Below the pieces are notes generated by a model. It was not told the origin of the DNA. It was given only the letters and a program-made list of their open reading frames with translations, and made no database searches. DNA of 64,000 bases from Anaerofustis butyriciformans (lineage in GTDB: Bacteria; Bacillota; Clostridia; Eubacteriales; Anaerofustaceae), in the NCBI RefSeq assembly GCF_036289385.1, contig NZ_JAYFFH010000001.1:310001-374000 (forward strand). The letters run 5' to 3'. The position numbers and the translations under genes are program-made. Below are positions 16,298 through 24,638 of the stretch, in pieces. How positions within the stretch are numbered: position 1 is the first letter of the stretch; each line of letters begins with the position of its first letter.

Positions 16298-17553
16298 TAT
16301 TCTGCCTCCTCAATTTCAAATGTAAGTTCGCCTTTTTGGTCTTTGATTAAATCTTTTTTAATTGTTATGTTAATCATTTCACCAGGTAAGAATTTAAGCT
16401 CTTTCTTTCTGTATATTTCTTCACCGTTTAGTTTTACAACAACAAATCCTGTTGGAACAACCCTGTTTACTCTCATAAACATTGATACATCTTCATCTAA
16501 GTTTGTTGTTGAAATATTTTGAGGAATAGTGTAAGAGATAGGAAGAACCGCTTTTGTTTTTAAGTCTTCTTTTATTGTATCGCCGTTTTTAATATAGTCG
16601 GCTGCACCTTTTCCTGCAATAAATCCTTCTGTTGAAACGAAGTCAACCATATCATGAACTTGTAAAACATTACCACAGGCAAATACACCAGGTATACTTG
16701 TTTGTCTGTTTTGAGATACGAATGGTCCTCTTACTTTAGGGTCAATTTCAATTCCTGCCATGTTAGAAAGTTCATTTTCAGGAATTAAACCAACTGATAA
16801 TAAAAGTGTATCACAAGGAATTGTTTCTTCTGTTCCAGGAATTGGTTGTCTGTTTTCGTCAACTTTTGCAACGACAACAGCTTCTAGTCTTTCGTTTCCT
16901 TTGATGTCAACAACAGTATGAGCAAGTTTCAAAGGAATATTAAAGTCATCAAGACATTGAACGATGTTTCTTTGTAGACCGTTAGAGTAAGGCATTAACT
17001 CAAGAACACATTTTACTTTTGCACCTTCTAATGTCATTCTTCTTGCCATAATTAATCCGATATCACCTGAACCTAAGATAACAACTTCTTTACCAACCAT
17101 ATAACCTTCCATGTTGATAAATCTTTGAGCTGTACCGGCAGTCATAACACCGCTTGGTCTTGCTCCAGGAGTGTTTAAGGCTCCTCTTGTTCTTTCTCTG
17201 CATCCTGTTGCAAGAATAACAGCTGTAGGTTTTATTGTTTGATATCCCATTTCTTTATTAAGAAAATGAATTGTTTTATCTTCTTCAAGTTTAATAACCA
17301 TAGTGTCAAGCATTACATCAACACCAAGTTCTTCAACTGTTTTTATATCTCTTCCCGCATATTCCGGACCTGCTAATTCTTCTTTGAATCTGTGAAGTCC
17401 AAAACCGTTATGTATACATTGGTTTAAGATACCGCCAAGTCTTACGTCCCTTTCAAGAATAAGTATATCTTTAACTCCGTTTTCTTTTGCGGCAATCGCA
17501 CTGCTTAGTCCCGCAGGACCTCCGCCAATAATAACTAAATCGTAATTTTTCAT
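16297..17553 (-). CDS. FAD-dependent NAD(P)-type oxidoreductase of the glp operon
   Basis: A 418-residue two-dinucleotide-fold flavoprotein. The FAD motif is VIIGGGPAGLSSA near residue 7 and the NAD motif is VILGSGDIGLIMA near 170, with GVFACGNVLQVHDMVDFVSTEG near 300 closing the FAD site. It is the typical second gene of clostridial anaerobic glycerol-3-phosphate oxidation operons and likely takes electrons from the GlpA-like protein. I use the ATG at 17553, one base after the upstream stop; the in-frame TTG at 17577 contains the GGGAGG SD. The electron acceptor is unknown. Confidence 0.9.
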   Translation of the reverse strand: MKNYDLVIIGGGPAGLSSAIAAKENGVKDILILERDVRLGGILNQCIHNGFGLHRFKEELAGPEYAGRDIKTVEELGVDVMLDTMVIKLEEDKTIHFLNKEMGYQTIKPTAVILATGCRERTRGALNTPGARPSGVMTAGTAQRFINMEGYMVGKEVVILGSGDIGLIMARRMTLEGAKVKCVLELMPYSNGLQRNIVQCLDDFNIPLKLAHTVVDIKGNERLEAVVVAKVDENRQPIPGTEETIPCDTLLLSVGLIPENELSNMAGIEIDPKVRGPFVSQNRQTSIPGVFACGNVLQVHDMVDFVSTEGFIAGKGAADYIKNGDTIKEDLKTKAVLPISYTIPQNISTTNLDEDVSMFMRVNRVVPTGFVVVKLNGEEIYRKKELKFLPGEMINITIKKDLIKDQKGELTFEIEEAE

Positions 17554-17554
17554 A

Positions 17555-19006
17555 TTAGTTTTTGCCTCCCTTTCCAAGCTTTCCTGTTAGGATATAAGAC
17601 TCTTTACCTTTTTTAGTAACATCTTCGTAGTTCATTCCGTATTCTCTCTTAATGATTTCCATTACTCTTGGAGAACAGAATCCGCCTTGACATCTTCCCA
17701 TGCCGGCTCTCATTCTTCTCTTAACACCATCAAGAGTTGTTACTTTAATACCTCTGTGTAATACATCAACGATTTGACCTTCTGTAATTGTTTCGCATCT
17801 GCAGATTACTCTTGCAAATCTTGGGTCTTTTTTAATTAATTCGTTTATTTCATCTTGTGACATTTTTGCCATGTCAACATATCCTCTTCTATTAGGATTA
17901 AAGTCTTTGTTTTCTTCTAAACTTAGTCCTGCTTCTTTTAATATATCAACAAGCATTTCTGCTATTGCATAAGAAACAGTAAATCCAGGAGACTGAATTG
18001 CTGCGGCATTGATAAAGCCTTTTGTTGAGCTTTCTTCGATTATGAAGTCTTGAGAGTCTGTTACGGCTCTTAGCCCTGCAAATTGTGTAATAACTTTGCT
18101 TTTATCAAGTTTATTTATAAGGAATCTATCTGTTTGTTTCCAAACTTCATCTAAAGTTTTTGCATCTGTTGAAACATCTTCTTTATCATCAACATATTCT
18201 GCATTTGGTCCTACAAGTACGTTTCCGTCATGTGATCTTGTAAGAGCAATACCTTTTGAATGAGCTTTTGGAGTAGGGAATATAACCGGGTGAACTTTAT
18301 CAGATTCACATGAATCAAGTAACATATATTCGCCTTTTCTTGGTGTGATTTTAAAGTTTGTTTCACAAATCATGCTTGAAATTTTATCAGCATAAACACC
18401 TGCTGCATTGATAACGTATTTTGCTTTGTATTCATTATCTTTTGTTTTTACTGTGAATACATTATCTTCTTTTGTTATGTCTATTACTTCTTCGTTAAAG
18501 AAAAATTCTACACCGTTATCAATAGCATTTTCAGCTAATGCAACACAGTATTGGAATGGCATTGCAATACCTGCTGTTTTACAGTATAGGGCAGCTTTAA
18601 CTTCGTTTGAAATATTAGGTTCTATTTCATGAATTCTATCAATATCGATTATTTCTGTTTCTACACCGTTTTTATTTCCGTTTTCTTGAAGTTTTTTAAG
18701 TGTTTCAATATCTTCATCATCAAAAGCTAAAACAAGTGAACCGCATCTTGTATGACCAAAGTGAAGTTCATTATCAAGAATTGTAAAAAGTTCGTTTCCT
18801 CTTTTTGATAATTTAGCTTTAAGTGTTCCGTATGTAGCGTCATAACCACCATGAATCATACCGGAATTTGCTTTTGATGTCCCACAAGAAACATCTTCTC
18901 TTCTTTCAAGTACTGCTATGTCTAAATTGTACTTGGAAAGTTCTCTTGCTGCTGAACAGCCTACAACACCTGCACCGATAACCAGTACATCATAAATTTC
19001 TTTCAT
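17555..19006 (-). CDS. glpA: Glycerol-3-phosphate dehydrogenase-like flavoprotein with C-terminal iron-sulphur domain
   Basis: A 483-residue protein. Residues 1-360 form a DAO-type FAD domain (VLVIGAGVVGCSAARELS, then GMIHGGYDATYGTLKA and a TPRKGEYMLLD block). Residues about 390-465 are a BFD-like [2Fe-2S] domain with ICRCETITEGQ and GRCQGGFC, as in anaerobic GlpA. It oxidises glycerol 3-phosphate to dihydroxyacetone phosphate. I place the start at the ATG at 19006 behind AAGGAGG; an in-frame ATG at 19039 lies in the leader terminator. A 483-residue length agrees with the clostridial family. Confidence 0.9.
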   Translation of the reverse strand: MKEIYDVLVIGAGVVGCSAARELSKYNLDIAVLERREDVSCGTSKANSGMIHGGYDATYGTLKAKLSKRGNELFTILDNELHFGHTRCGSLVLAFDDEDIETLKKLQENGNKNGVETEIIDIDRIHEIEPNISNEVKAALYCKTAGIAMPFQYCVALAENAIDNGVEFFFNEEVIDITKEDNVFTVKTKDNEYKAKYVINAAGVYADKISSMICETNFKITPRKGEYMLLDSCESDKVHPVIFPTPKAHSKGIALTRSHDGNVLVGPNAEYVDDKEDVSTDAKTLDEVWKQTDRFLINKLDKSKVITQFAGLRAVTDSQDFIIEESSTKGFINAAAIQSPGFTVSYAIAEMLVDILKEAGLSLEENKDFNPNRRGYVDMAKMSQDEINELIKKDPRFARVICRCETITEGQIVDVLHRGIKVTTLDGVKRRMRAGMGRCQGGFCSPRVMEIIKREYGMNYEDVTKKGKESYILTGKLGKGGKN

Positions 19007-19023
19007 TACTTCCTCCTTATAAA

Positions 19024-19096
19024 TACAAAAAAACAACATAAAACACCTACGAATATAAGTGTAATATGTTGCGGTTTCTCTATCATTCTCTTCCGC
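19024..19096 (-). promoter_or_regulatory. glp leader: hairpin plus terminator, likely GlpP antitermination target
   Basis: In the minus-strand leader a first hairpin (GCGG/CCGC, 19093-19096 with 19071-19074) is followed by a terminator: AACATA-TT-ACAC pairs with its complement across 19035-19070 with one internal mismatch pair, and eight T follow. The terminator ends only about 15 bases before the glpA SD. As glpP is in the same cluster, this is most simply the site where GlpP prevents termination. GlpP action on leader terminators is established; this site is inference. Confidence 0.75.
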
Positions 19097-19126
19097 TATT
19101 TAATTGTACATTTTTTATTTTTGTAT

Positions 19127-19155
19127 ATTATATATCTTTTCGTAAATAATTTCAA
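19127..19155 (-). promoter_or_regulatory. Promoter of the glp operon
   Basis: On the minus strand TTGAAA (19150-19155) and TATAAT (19127-19132), 17-bp spacer. It predicts a leader of about 110 bases that contains the terminator structure. The remaining bases 19156-19427 are AT-rich and hold nothing I can support. Confidence 0.75.
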
Positions 19156-19427
19156 TAGTTTTATGTTACTTTTGTAAACTTTTTTTATTTTATATGGAAA
19201 TTGTCATGGTTTAATTATATCGTTAAACCTATATAAAAAGGGAATTCTATACATATTTTACTATATATTTTTCATTTAATAATTACTATTTATAATGATT
19301 ATAAGTTTACCTCTATATTAATTCATATAAAAATTATCTATTTAAAATAGAATATATATTTATAATTTAAACACAAAAAGCACCTATGAAACATCATAAT
19401 GTTTATACTATATAACATTAAATTTAC

Positions 19428-19456
19428 TTTACAAAACGCTGAAATAATGGTAAAAT
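19428..19456 (+). promoter_or_regulatory. Promoter of the C_GCAxxG_C_C gene cluster
   Basis: TTTACA (19428-19433) and TAAAAT (19451-19456), 17-bp spacer, 37 bases ahead of the start codon. Confidence 0.6.
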
Positions 19457-19492
19457 AATGATGTTATTAAGATTTAAAAAGGAGAAACGAAC

Positions 19493-19900
19493 ATGGGAAA
19501 ATACGGTGAAAGAGCGAAAAAATTTCATGATGAAAAATATAACTGCTGCCAGTCTGTAGTTTTGGCATTTAGCGATGAAATTGGAATAGAAAAAGACAAG
19601 CTTGCAAAACTTGTAGCAAATATGGGCGGTGGATTTGGATATGCAGGAGAAGTATGCGGTGCTGTTTCAGGTATGGCAATAGTTTCAGGATACTTCGGCA
19701 ACTGGGATATTCCAAGTGACCAAGAAAGCAAAAAAGAAAGTTATGACACTATAAAAGAACTTGTTGAAGAATTTAGAGAAAGACACAATTTTTCAAGATG
19801 TCCCGAACTTTTGGAACAAAGACACAACGGTGGAACGACTTGTCTTGAACTAATCGGAATAGCAGCAGACATGGTTGCTGAAAAAATGGGGCTTGAATAA
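19493..19900 (+). CDS. C_GCAxxG_C_C family protein
   Basis: A 135-residue protein with the family's cysteine pattern: NCCQSVVLAF near residue 18, EVCGAVSGMAIVSG near 55, RCPELL near 105 and TTCLELIGIA near 115. The family is common in anaerobes and is thought to bind a metal or cluster, often near redox enzymes, but no reaction has been shown. SD AAGGAG. It stands first in a run with an SDR and a DUF2284 protein, both also seen in anaerobic redox contexts. Confidence 0.88.
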   Translation: MGKYGERAKKFHDEKYNCCQSVVLAFSDEIGIEKDKLAKLVANMGGGFGYAGEVCGAVSGMAIVSGYFGNWDIPSDQESKKESYDTIKELVEEFRERHNFSRCPELLEQRHNGGTTCLELIGIAADMVAEKMGLE

Positions 19901-19910
19901 AGGAGAAGAA

Positions 19911-20630
19911 ATGAACGCTTTAAAAGATAAAGTAATAATCGTAACAGGAGCAACAGGCGGAATAGGAAGTGTTATAGTAAGAGAAATGGTAAATAACGGT
20001 GCGAAGGTTCTGCTTTGTGATATAAACGAAGAAGCTCTTGTAAAACTAAGTGATGAACTTGGGGAAAATGTAAAATATTATGTAGGGGACTTATGCGATA
20101 AAAAGGTATGTGAAAGTATAGCAGCATACTGTAAAAAAGAGTTTGGAAAGCTTGATACATTAATAAACAGCGCAGGAGTTGCATTGAGAAAACCTCTTTT
20201 AGAAGTTACAAAAGAAGAATTTATGAAGTTATACGAAATCAACGTATATTCAAATCTTGCAATGACACAAGCCTGCTATGAAATGTTAAAAGAATCGGAA
20301 AATGCCGATATTATTTCAATAGTTTCATCTTCAGGTGTTTATCCTCATTATCATCAAGGTGCGTACTGCTCTACAAAATTTGCTCAAAAAGCATTAAACG
20401 GTGTTTTAAATATAGAGTTATTTGAAGATGACATAAGAGTACATAATTTATACCCTTCTGCCGTTGAAACACCAATGGCAAAAATTGCAAGAGGGGATTT
20501 AAAAGAAAATATGTCTTGTAAACCAGAAGAAATTGCAGAAATTATTACTTTTGTATTATCACATAGAAACAATTCTGTTCTTGACGATATAGTTATAAGA
20601 CGTTATACAAAACGTCCGGATGAAATGTAA
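19911..20630 (+). CDS. Short-chain dehydrogenase/reductase
   Basis: A 239-residue SDR enzyme. The NAD(P)-binding motif TGATGGIG is at residues 11-18, NSAG is near 85, the catalytic serine is in SIVSSSGVYPHYHQGAYCSTK and the YxxxK pair is Tyr-Cys-Ser-Thr-Lys. Asp at the end of the second strand (LLCDINEE) suggests NAD rather than NADP. The substrate is unknown. The start is the ATG at 19911 behind AAGGAG; an upstream in-frame ATG overlaps the previous gene. Spacing of ten bases implies one transcript with the C_GCAxxG_C_C gene. Confidence 0.88.
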   Translation: MNALKDKVIIVTGATGGIGSVIVREMVNNGAKVLLCDINEEALVKLSDELGENVKYYVGDLCDKKVCESIAAYCKKEFGKLDTLINSAGVALRKPLLEVTKEEFMKLYEINVYSNLAMTQACYEMLKESENADIISIVSSSGVYPHYHQGAYCSTKFAQKALNGVLNIELFEDDIRVHNLYPSAVETPMAKIARGDLKENMSCKPEEIAEIITFVLSHRNNSVLDDIVIRRYTKRPDEM

Positions 20631-20647
20631 AAAGGTATATATTAAAA

Positions 20648-21211
20648 ATGGAAGAGTTTGATAAAAAAGCAATAGAATTTGGTGCTGTAACGGCAAAAAT
20701 GATTGACCCTGAAACTGTGGTAACTGCCCCATGGACTTTAAATAAATGTAAATACGGTTGTAAGAATTATAATAAAAGACAATGCTGTCCTCCAATTGCA
20801 CCAACATATAAAGAAACAAGAGAACTTTTAGAAGTTTATAAAGATGTTTTGCTTATACAATGTTTGGATCCATACGATGTAAACAAAGTAATAAGAAAAA
20901 TGCTTGATTATCTTGGTAAAAACGGATATTATAAAGCATTGGGATTTGGTGCGAAAAAATGCGAAATATGCAGGGATGAATATAACGAAGAATGTACTTT
21001 CCCAAATTGTAAGCATGCAGATAAAGTAATACCGCAAATGGACGGAAGCGGTATAGATGTTATACAAACGGTGATTAACAACGGATACGAAGAACATGGC
21101 GTAAAAGGATGGGGAAGAAAAGACGGTTTTAAAGTTCTTCCTCGTGAAGATGGAGGAAAGAACTGGAGTGAATCCAAAATAAACTTCTATGGTTTAATAA
21201 TGATTGAATAA
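20648..21211 (+). CDS. DUF2284 metal-binding protein (first copy)
   Basis: A 187-residue protein with many cysteines: CKYGCKNYNKRQCCPPIAPT near residue 35, AKKCEICRDEYNEECTFPNCKH near 105. This is the DUF2284 (predicted metal-binding) family, related to the N-terminal parts of corrinoid or cobalamin-binding and iron-sulphur proteins. No reaction is known. A second member of the family follows after a terminator. The likely transcript includes the SDR upstream (17 bases away). Confidence 0.88.
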   Translation: MEEFDKKAIEFGAVTAKMIDPETVVTAPWTLNKCKYGCKNYNKRQCCPPIAPTYKETRELLEVYKDVLLIQCLDPYDVNKVIRKMLDYLGKNGYYKALGFGAKKCEICRDEYNEECTFPNCKHADKVIPQMDGSGIDVIQTVINNGYEEHGVKGWGRKDGFKVLPREDGGKNWSESKINFYGLIMIE

Positions 21212-21236
21212 AAAAGGAGGATACCCTCCTTTTTTA
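21210..21236 (+). terminator. Terminator between the two DUF2284 genes
   Basis: AAAAAGGAGG and CCTCCTTTTTT flank a four-base loop (21211-21235). It separates the paralogues into two transcripts. Confidence 0.85.
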
Positions 21237-21298
21237 TATATTATAAATATGATATTATACAATATATTTTAATATTAAATAAAAAGGATATATAAATT

Positions 21299-21814
21299 AT
21301 GGAACAATTAATTAAAAAAGCAGTTGAGTTTGGCTCACTAAATGCAAAAATTAAAGATACAAACTCAGTGGTAATTCTTTATGATGCAAAAGAAAAATGC
21401 AAAGAGGGGTGTCCTTTTTATGATAAAAAGCAAGGCTGTCCGCCCTCTTCTCCTCAATATAAGGAAATAGAAAATATATTAAAAGAATATAAAAAATGTA
21501 TGCTTATTCAGTGTGAAAATATGGATAAAGTTGATAATGTTCTTAGGGAAATAAAAAAATACTTAAAGGAAGAAGATAAAGAGTGCTTTATTTTTGGAGC
21601 TAAGGTATGTAATGTATGTGAAGAATTTTATAATGAAAAATGCACTTATCCGGATTGTAAACATAAAGGAGAGGTTATACCTCAAATGTCGGGATGTGGA
21701 ATAGACGCTTTAAAAACAGCTTTAAACATGGGGTATAGTGAAAATGATTTTGTTATACAAAAAAACGATTATAAAAATGAAGATATAAAATTTTATGGAA
21801 TGGTCGTATTTTAA
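21299..21814 (+). CDS. DUF2284 metal-binding protein (second copy)
   Basis: A 171-residue paralogue of the previous protein. The same cysteine layout is kept: CKEGCPFYDKKQGCPPSSPQ, then AKVCNVCEEFYNEKCTYPDCKH and PQMSGCGIDALKT. Where the first copy has QCC this one has QGC, and it has an extra cysteine (SGCGID). The pair probably arose by tandem duplication and has diverged widely. Unknown function. It has its own weak SD (AAGGAT) and terminator. Confidence 0.87.
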   Translation: MEQLIKKAVEFGSLNAKIKDTNSVVILYDAKEKCKEGCPFYDKKQGCPPSSPQYKEIENILKEYKKCMLIQCENMDKVDNVLREIKKYLKEEDKECFIFGAKVCNVCEEFYNEKCTYPDCKHKGEVIPQMSGCGIDALKTALNMGYSENDFVIQKNDYKNEDIKFYGMVVF

Positions 21815-21836
21815 AAGAGGCTTAGCCTCTTTTTTA
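21813..21836 (+). terminator. Terminator after the second DUF2284 gene
   Basis: AAAAGAGGC pairs with GCCTCTTTT (21813-21821 with 21825-21833), three-base loop and T run. Confidence 0.85.
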
Positions 21837-21848
21837 TTTTAAATTAAG

Positions 21849-21876
21849 TTGTAAAAAAAATTTAATCGTATATAAT
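21849..21876 (+). promoter_or_regulatory. Promoter of the GIY-YIG/exonuclease III operon
   Basis: TTGTAA (21849-21854) and TATAAT (21871-21876), 16-bp spacer, 30 bases before the start codon. Confidence 0.7.
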
Positions 21877-21906
21877 AAGCATAGTAAAACATATGGGGAG
21901 AATAAA

Positions 21907-22245
21907 ATGTATTATACATATATGTTAAGATGTGAAGATAATTCAATCTATACGGGTATTACAACAGATGTAAAAAGAAGAATGAAAGAGCATTTTGAAA
22001 GAGGAGAAAAATGTGCCAAGTATACTCTAAAACATCATGCAAAAAAACTGGAAGCCGTATGGGAAAGTGAAAACAGAGTTCTTTCTTCTAAACTTGAATA
22101 CAGAATAAAAAGACTAAGTAAAATAGAAAAAGAAAATTTAATCAAAACCCCGAATAAGTTTAACATATATTTTAAAGATACATTAACCATAGATGAATAT
22201 AAATATATAGATATAAAAAATTTAGATAAAGAGAGGAAAAAATAA
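21907..22245 (+). CDS. GIY-YIG nuclease-superfamily protein (UPF0213 type)
   Basis: A 112-residue small GIY-YIG domain. The motif appears as YTYMLRCEDNSIYTGITTD (Y-x-Y and Y-T-G-I), followed by the conserved Arg and His of the fold (VKRRMKEHFERG) and the glutamate region KLEYRIKRLSK. Family members resemble SLX1 and UvrC nuclease domains, and many act on branched or damaged DNA. Its stop shares one base with the start of exonuclease III, supporting a DNA-repair role. Confidence 0.9.
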   Translation: MYYTYMLRCEDNSIYTGITTDVKRRMKEHFERGEKCAKYTLKHHAKKLEAVWESENRVLSSKLEYRIKRLSKIEKENLIKTPNKFNIYFKDTLTIDEYKYIDIKNLDKERKK

Positions 22246-23000
22246 TGAAATTTGTAACATGGAATGTAAACGGGCTTAGAGCTTGTGTAAATAAAGGATT
22301 TATGGACTTTTTTAATGAAATTGATGCAGATATCTTTGCAGTACAGGAAACAAAACTTCAAGAAGGACAAATTGAACTTGAAATGGAAAACCACCATGAT
22401 TACTGGGACTACGCTGAAAAGAAAGGGTATTCCGGGACTGCGTGCTTTGCTAAAAATGAACCTATAAGTGTAAAATACGGTCTTGATGATGAAAAATTTT
22501 CTAAAGAGGGAAGAGTTGTAACTCTTGAATATGATAATTTTTATTTTGTAAATGTATATACTCCAAATTCACAAAACGAATTAAAAAGACTTGATTACAG
22601 AATGGAATGGGAAGATTATTTTACAGACTACTTATGCGAACTTGATAAGAAAAAACCTGTTATTTTATGTGGGGACTTAAATGTTGCCCATACTGAAATT
22701 GACCTTAAAAACCCTAAAACAAATAAGAAAAATGCAGGATTTACAATTGAAGAAAGAGATAAAATGACAGCTTTACTATCTAAAGGTTTTGTTGATTCAT
22801 ACAGATACCTTTATCCTGACACTACGGGAGTATATACATGGTGGTCATATCGTTTTAATGCAAGAAAGAATAATGCCGGATGGAGAATTGACTACTTTAT
22901 AGTAAGCGATAGAATAAAAGATAAAATAAATGACGTAAAAATATATTCTGACGTAATGGGTTCTGACCATTGTCCTGTTTTAATTGATATTGATTTATAA
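22245..23000 (+). CDS. xth: Exodeoxyribonuclease III / AP endonuclease
   Basis: A 251-residue endonuclease/exonuclease/phosphatase-fold enzyme that cuts 5' of abasic sites and trims 3' ends. Motifs: TWNVNGLRA at the N-terminus, QETKLQ (catalytic Glu), YTPNS, GDLNVAHTEIDLKNPK, and the C-terminal WRIDYFIVS with GSDHCPV. The length and all catalytic residues are normal. It overlaps the GIY-YIG gene by one base and is followed without a gap by a gene of unknown function. Confidence 0.96.
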   Translation: MKFVTWNVNGLRACVNKGFMDFFNEIDADIFAVQETKLQEGQIELEMENHHDYWDYAEKKGYSGTACFAKNEPISVKYGLDDEKFSKEGRVVTLEYDNFYFVNVYTPNSQNELKRLDYRMEWEDYFTDYLCELDKKKPVILCGDLNVAHTEIDLKNPKTNKKNAGFTIEERDKMTALLSKGFVDSYRYLYPDTTGVYTWWSYRFNARKNNAGWRIDYFIVSDRIKDKINDVKIYSDVMGSDHCPVLIDIDL

Positions 23001-23549
23001 ATGGAAGTAAAAAATATTACAAGAGATGATATAAATAAACTTGCTAATATTTTAACTAAAAATGAGATAAAAGAACTTACCTATAACCTTAAAAATGAAG
23101 ATAATAATTTACGTTATAATTCATTTTTGATATTAAGACAAAGAAGCAAAATAAAAGAAGATGTGTATTGCTATTTTGATGTGTTTAAAGAAATGCTTTA
23201 TAGTGAAAACTTATATCATAAACATATTGCAATTTACCTTATTGCACAAAACGCAAAATATTCAAAGAAATATAAAGATAATAAATTTAGTTTTCTTCTA
23301 AAGGGATACTTAAATTGTATAGATATTAAAAACTATATCCTTTCAAGGCACACTATCCAAAGCATTAAAATTTGGATAGATTATTATCCGGAATATGCAA
23401 AAAGAATAGCTTATTATCTAATGAATATAAACGTAAACTCATATAGAAAAAGCGGAAGAGAACTTATTTTATTCGATATAAAACAGACTTTAAAAAAGAT
23501 AAACCAAATAATAGAAGATGATAAAATAAAAAGTTATATTTTAAGTTAA
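23001..23549 (+). CDS. Unknown protein with HEAT-like helical repeats, 182 aa
   Basis: The ATG directly follows the xth stop codon, so translation is coupled. The protein is all-helical by eye, with repeated amphipathic stretches such as NLRYNSFLILRQRS, LYHKHIAIYLIAQNA and YILSRHTIQSIKIW, like short HEAT repeats. The related ALKD-type DNA glycosylases also use HEAT repeats, but I see no glycosylase active-site signature. Its place in a repair operon is the only functional hint. Confidence 0.6.
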   Translation: MEVKNITRDDINKLANILTKNEIKELTYNLKNEDNNLRYNSFLILRQRSKIKEDVYCYFDVFKEMLYSENLYHKHIAIYLIAQNAKYSKKYKDNKFSFLLKGYLNCIDIKNYILSRHTIQSIKIWIDYYPEYAKRIAYYLMNINVNSYRKSGRELILFDIKQTLKKINQIIEDDKIKSYILS

Positions 23550-23562
23550 TAAAAATAAATAT

Positions 23563-23606
23563 ATTCATATGTCAACCAATATTATAATTAATGTTGACAT
23601 ATGAAT
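23563..23606 (+). promoter_or_regulatory. BirA operator in the birA promoter
   Basis: A perfect inverted repeat: ATTCATATGTCAAC (23563-23576) and GTTGACATATGAAT (23593-23606), separated by 16 bases. Its core TGTCAAC-N16-GTTGACA fits the known BirA operators of Firmicutes. The right arm contains the -35 hexamer TTGACA (23594-23599), with TATAAT at 23615-23620 (15-bp spacer) or TAATAT at 23617-23622 (17-bp spacer), so binding would block the promoter. Confidence 0.9.
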
Positions 23607-23639
23607 TTTTGTTTTATAATATATTTATGGGTGAAAAAC

Positions 23640-24629
23640 ATGAATAAAGATAAAATACTTGAAATATTAAAAGTGAAAAGCGGAGAAATTGTTTCAGGGG
23701 GCTTTATAGCAAATAAACTTAACATATCGAGAAATGCCGTTTGGAAGAATATTAACCTGCTTAAAAACGAAGGTTATGATATATCTTCCATAAAAAACAG
23801 AGGATATATGCTAAATAGCGATATAAGTTATTTAAACAAAGAAGAAATAGAAAAATTTCTAAATACCATTTTAATAGGAAGAGAACTTGAAATAGTTGAA
23901 AGAATAGATTCTACTCTTAACTATTTTAAAAATATGGAAAATAGTGAAAAAAGAGAAGGAAGAACCATAATAGCAAATGAGCAGACTTTAGGCAGAGGAA
24001 GAAGAGGAAGAAGTTTCTTTTCCCCAAAAAATTCAAATGCTTTTATAAGTGTTTTGTTAAAACCAAAATTCAGCGTAAGTGACATAAATTTAATTACTAT
24101 AATATGTGGTTTAAGTGTAGTGGAAGCTGTTAAGGAAATATGCGATATTGACTGCGACATTAAGTGGGTAAATGATGTTTATATAAACGGAAAAAAGATT
24201 TGCGGAATTTTAACAGAGGGAATTTTAAGCGTTGAAAACGGAAGTATAGACAGTGTGATTATAGGTGTTGGAATAAATATAAACCGTCCAAAAGATACAC
24301 CCGTTCCAAAAAAAATAGAAGATATAGTTGGGTTTGTAAATGACTTTACGGGAAGAAAAGAAAACAGAAATAAGTTTATAGCAAAGTTTTTAAATGCCTT
24401 TGAAAAAAGATATATTAATTTTGACAAAAAAGCTTTATATTTGGAATATAAAGAAAAAATGTTATACTTAAACGAGGAAGTAACTTGTTTTATCGGAAAT
24501 GAAACAATTCAAGGAACCCTTATTGATTTAAACAAAGATTTTTCTATTAAGATAAAAACAAACGAGGGTGAAATAAGAAACTTTAACAGCGGTGAAATAA
24601 GTTTAAGAAAAAAAGGAATAAATATGTAA
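23640..24629 (+). CDS. birA: Biotin-protein ligase and biotin repressor
   Basis: A 329-residue bifunctional protein. Residues 1-60 form a winged helix (VSGGFIANKLNISRNAVWKNINLLKNEGYDI), the middle is the ligase with the biotinyl-adenylate loop EQTLGRGRRGRSFFSPK (GRGRRGR) near residue 110, KWVNDVYINGKKICGILTEG, and a C-terminal SH3-like part. It attaches biotin to carboxylase carriers and represses biotin genes. I use the ATG at 23640 with the SD GGGTGA. The palindrome in its own promoter suggests autoregulation. Confidence 0.95.
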   Translation: MNKDKILEILKVKSGEIVSGGFIANKLNISRNAVWKNINLLKNEGYDISSIKNRGYMLNSDISYLNKEEIEKFLNTILIGRELEIVERIDSTLNYFKNMENSEKREGRTIIANEQTLGRGRRGRSFFSPKNSNAFISVLLKPKFSVSDINLITIICGLSVVEAVKEICDIDCDIKWVNDVYINGKKICGILTEGILSVENGSIDSVIIGVGININRPKDTPVPKKIEDIVGFVNDFTGRKENRNKFIAKFLNAFEKRYINFDKKALYLEYKEKMLYLNEEVTCFIGNETIQGTLIDLNKDFSIKIKTNEGEIRNFNSGEISLRKKGINM

Positions 24630-24638
24630 GGAGTAATT

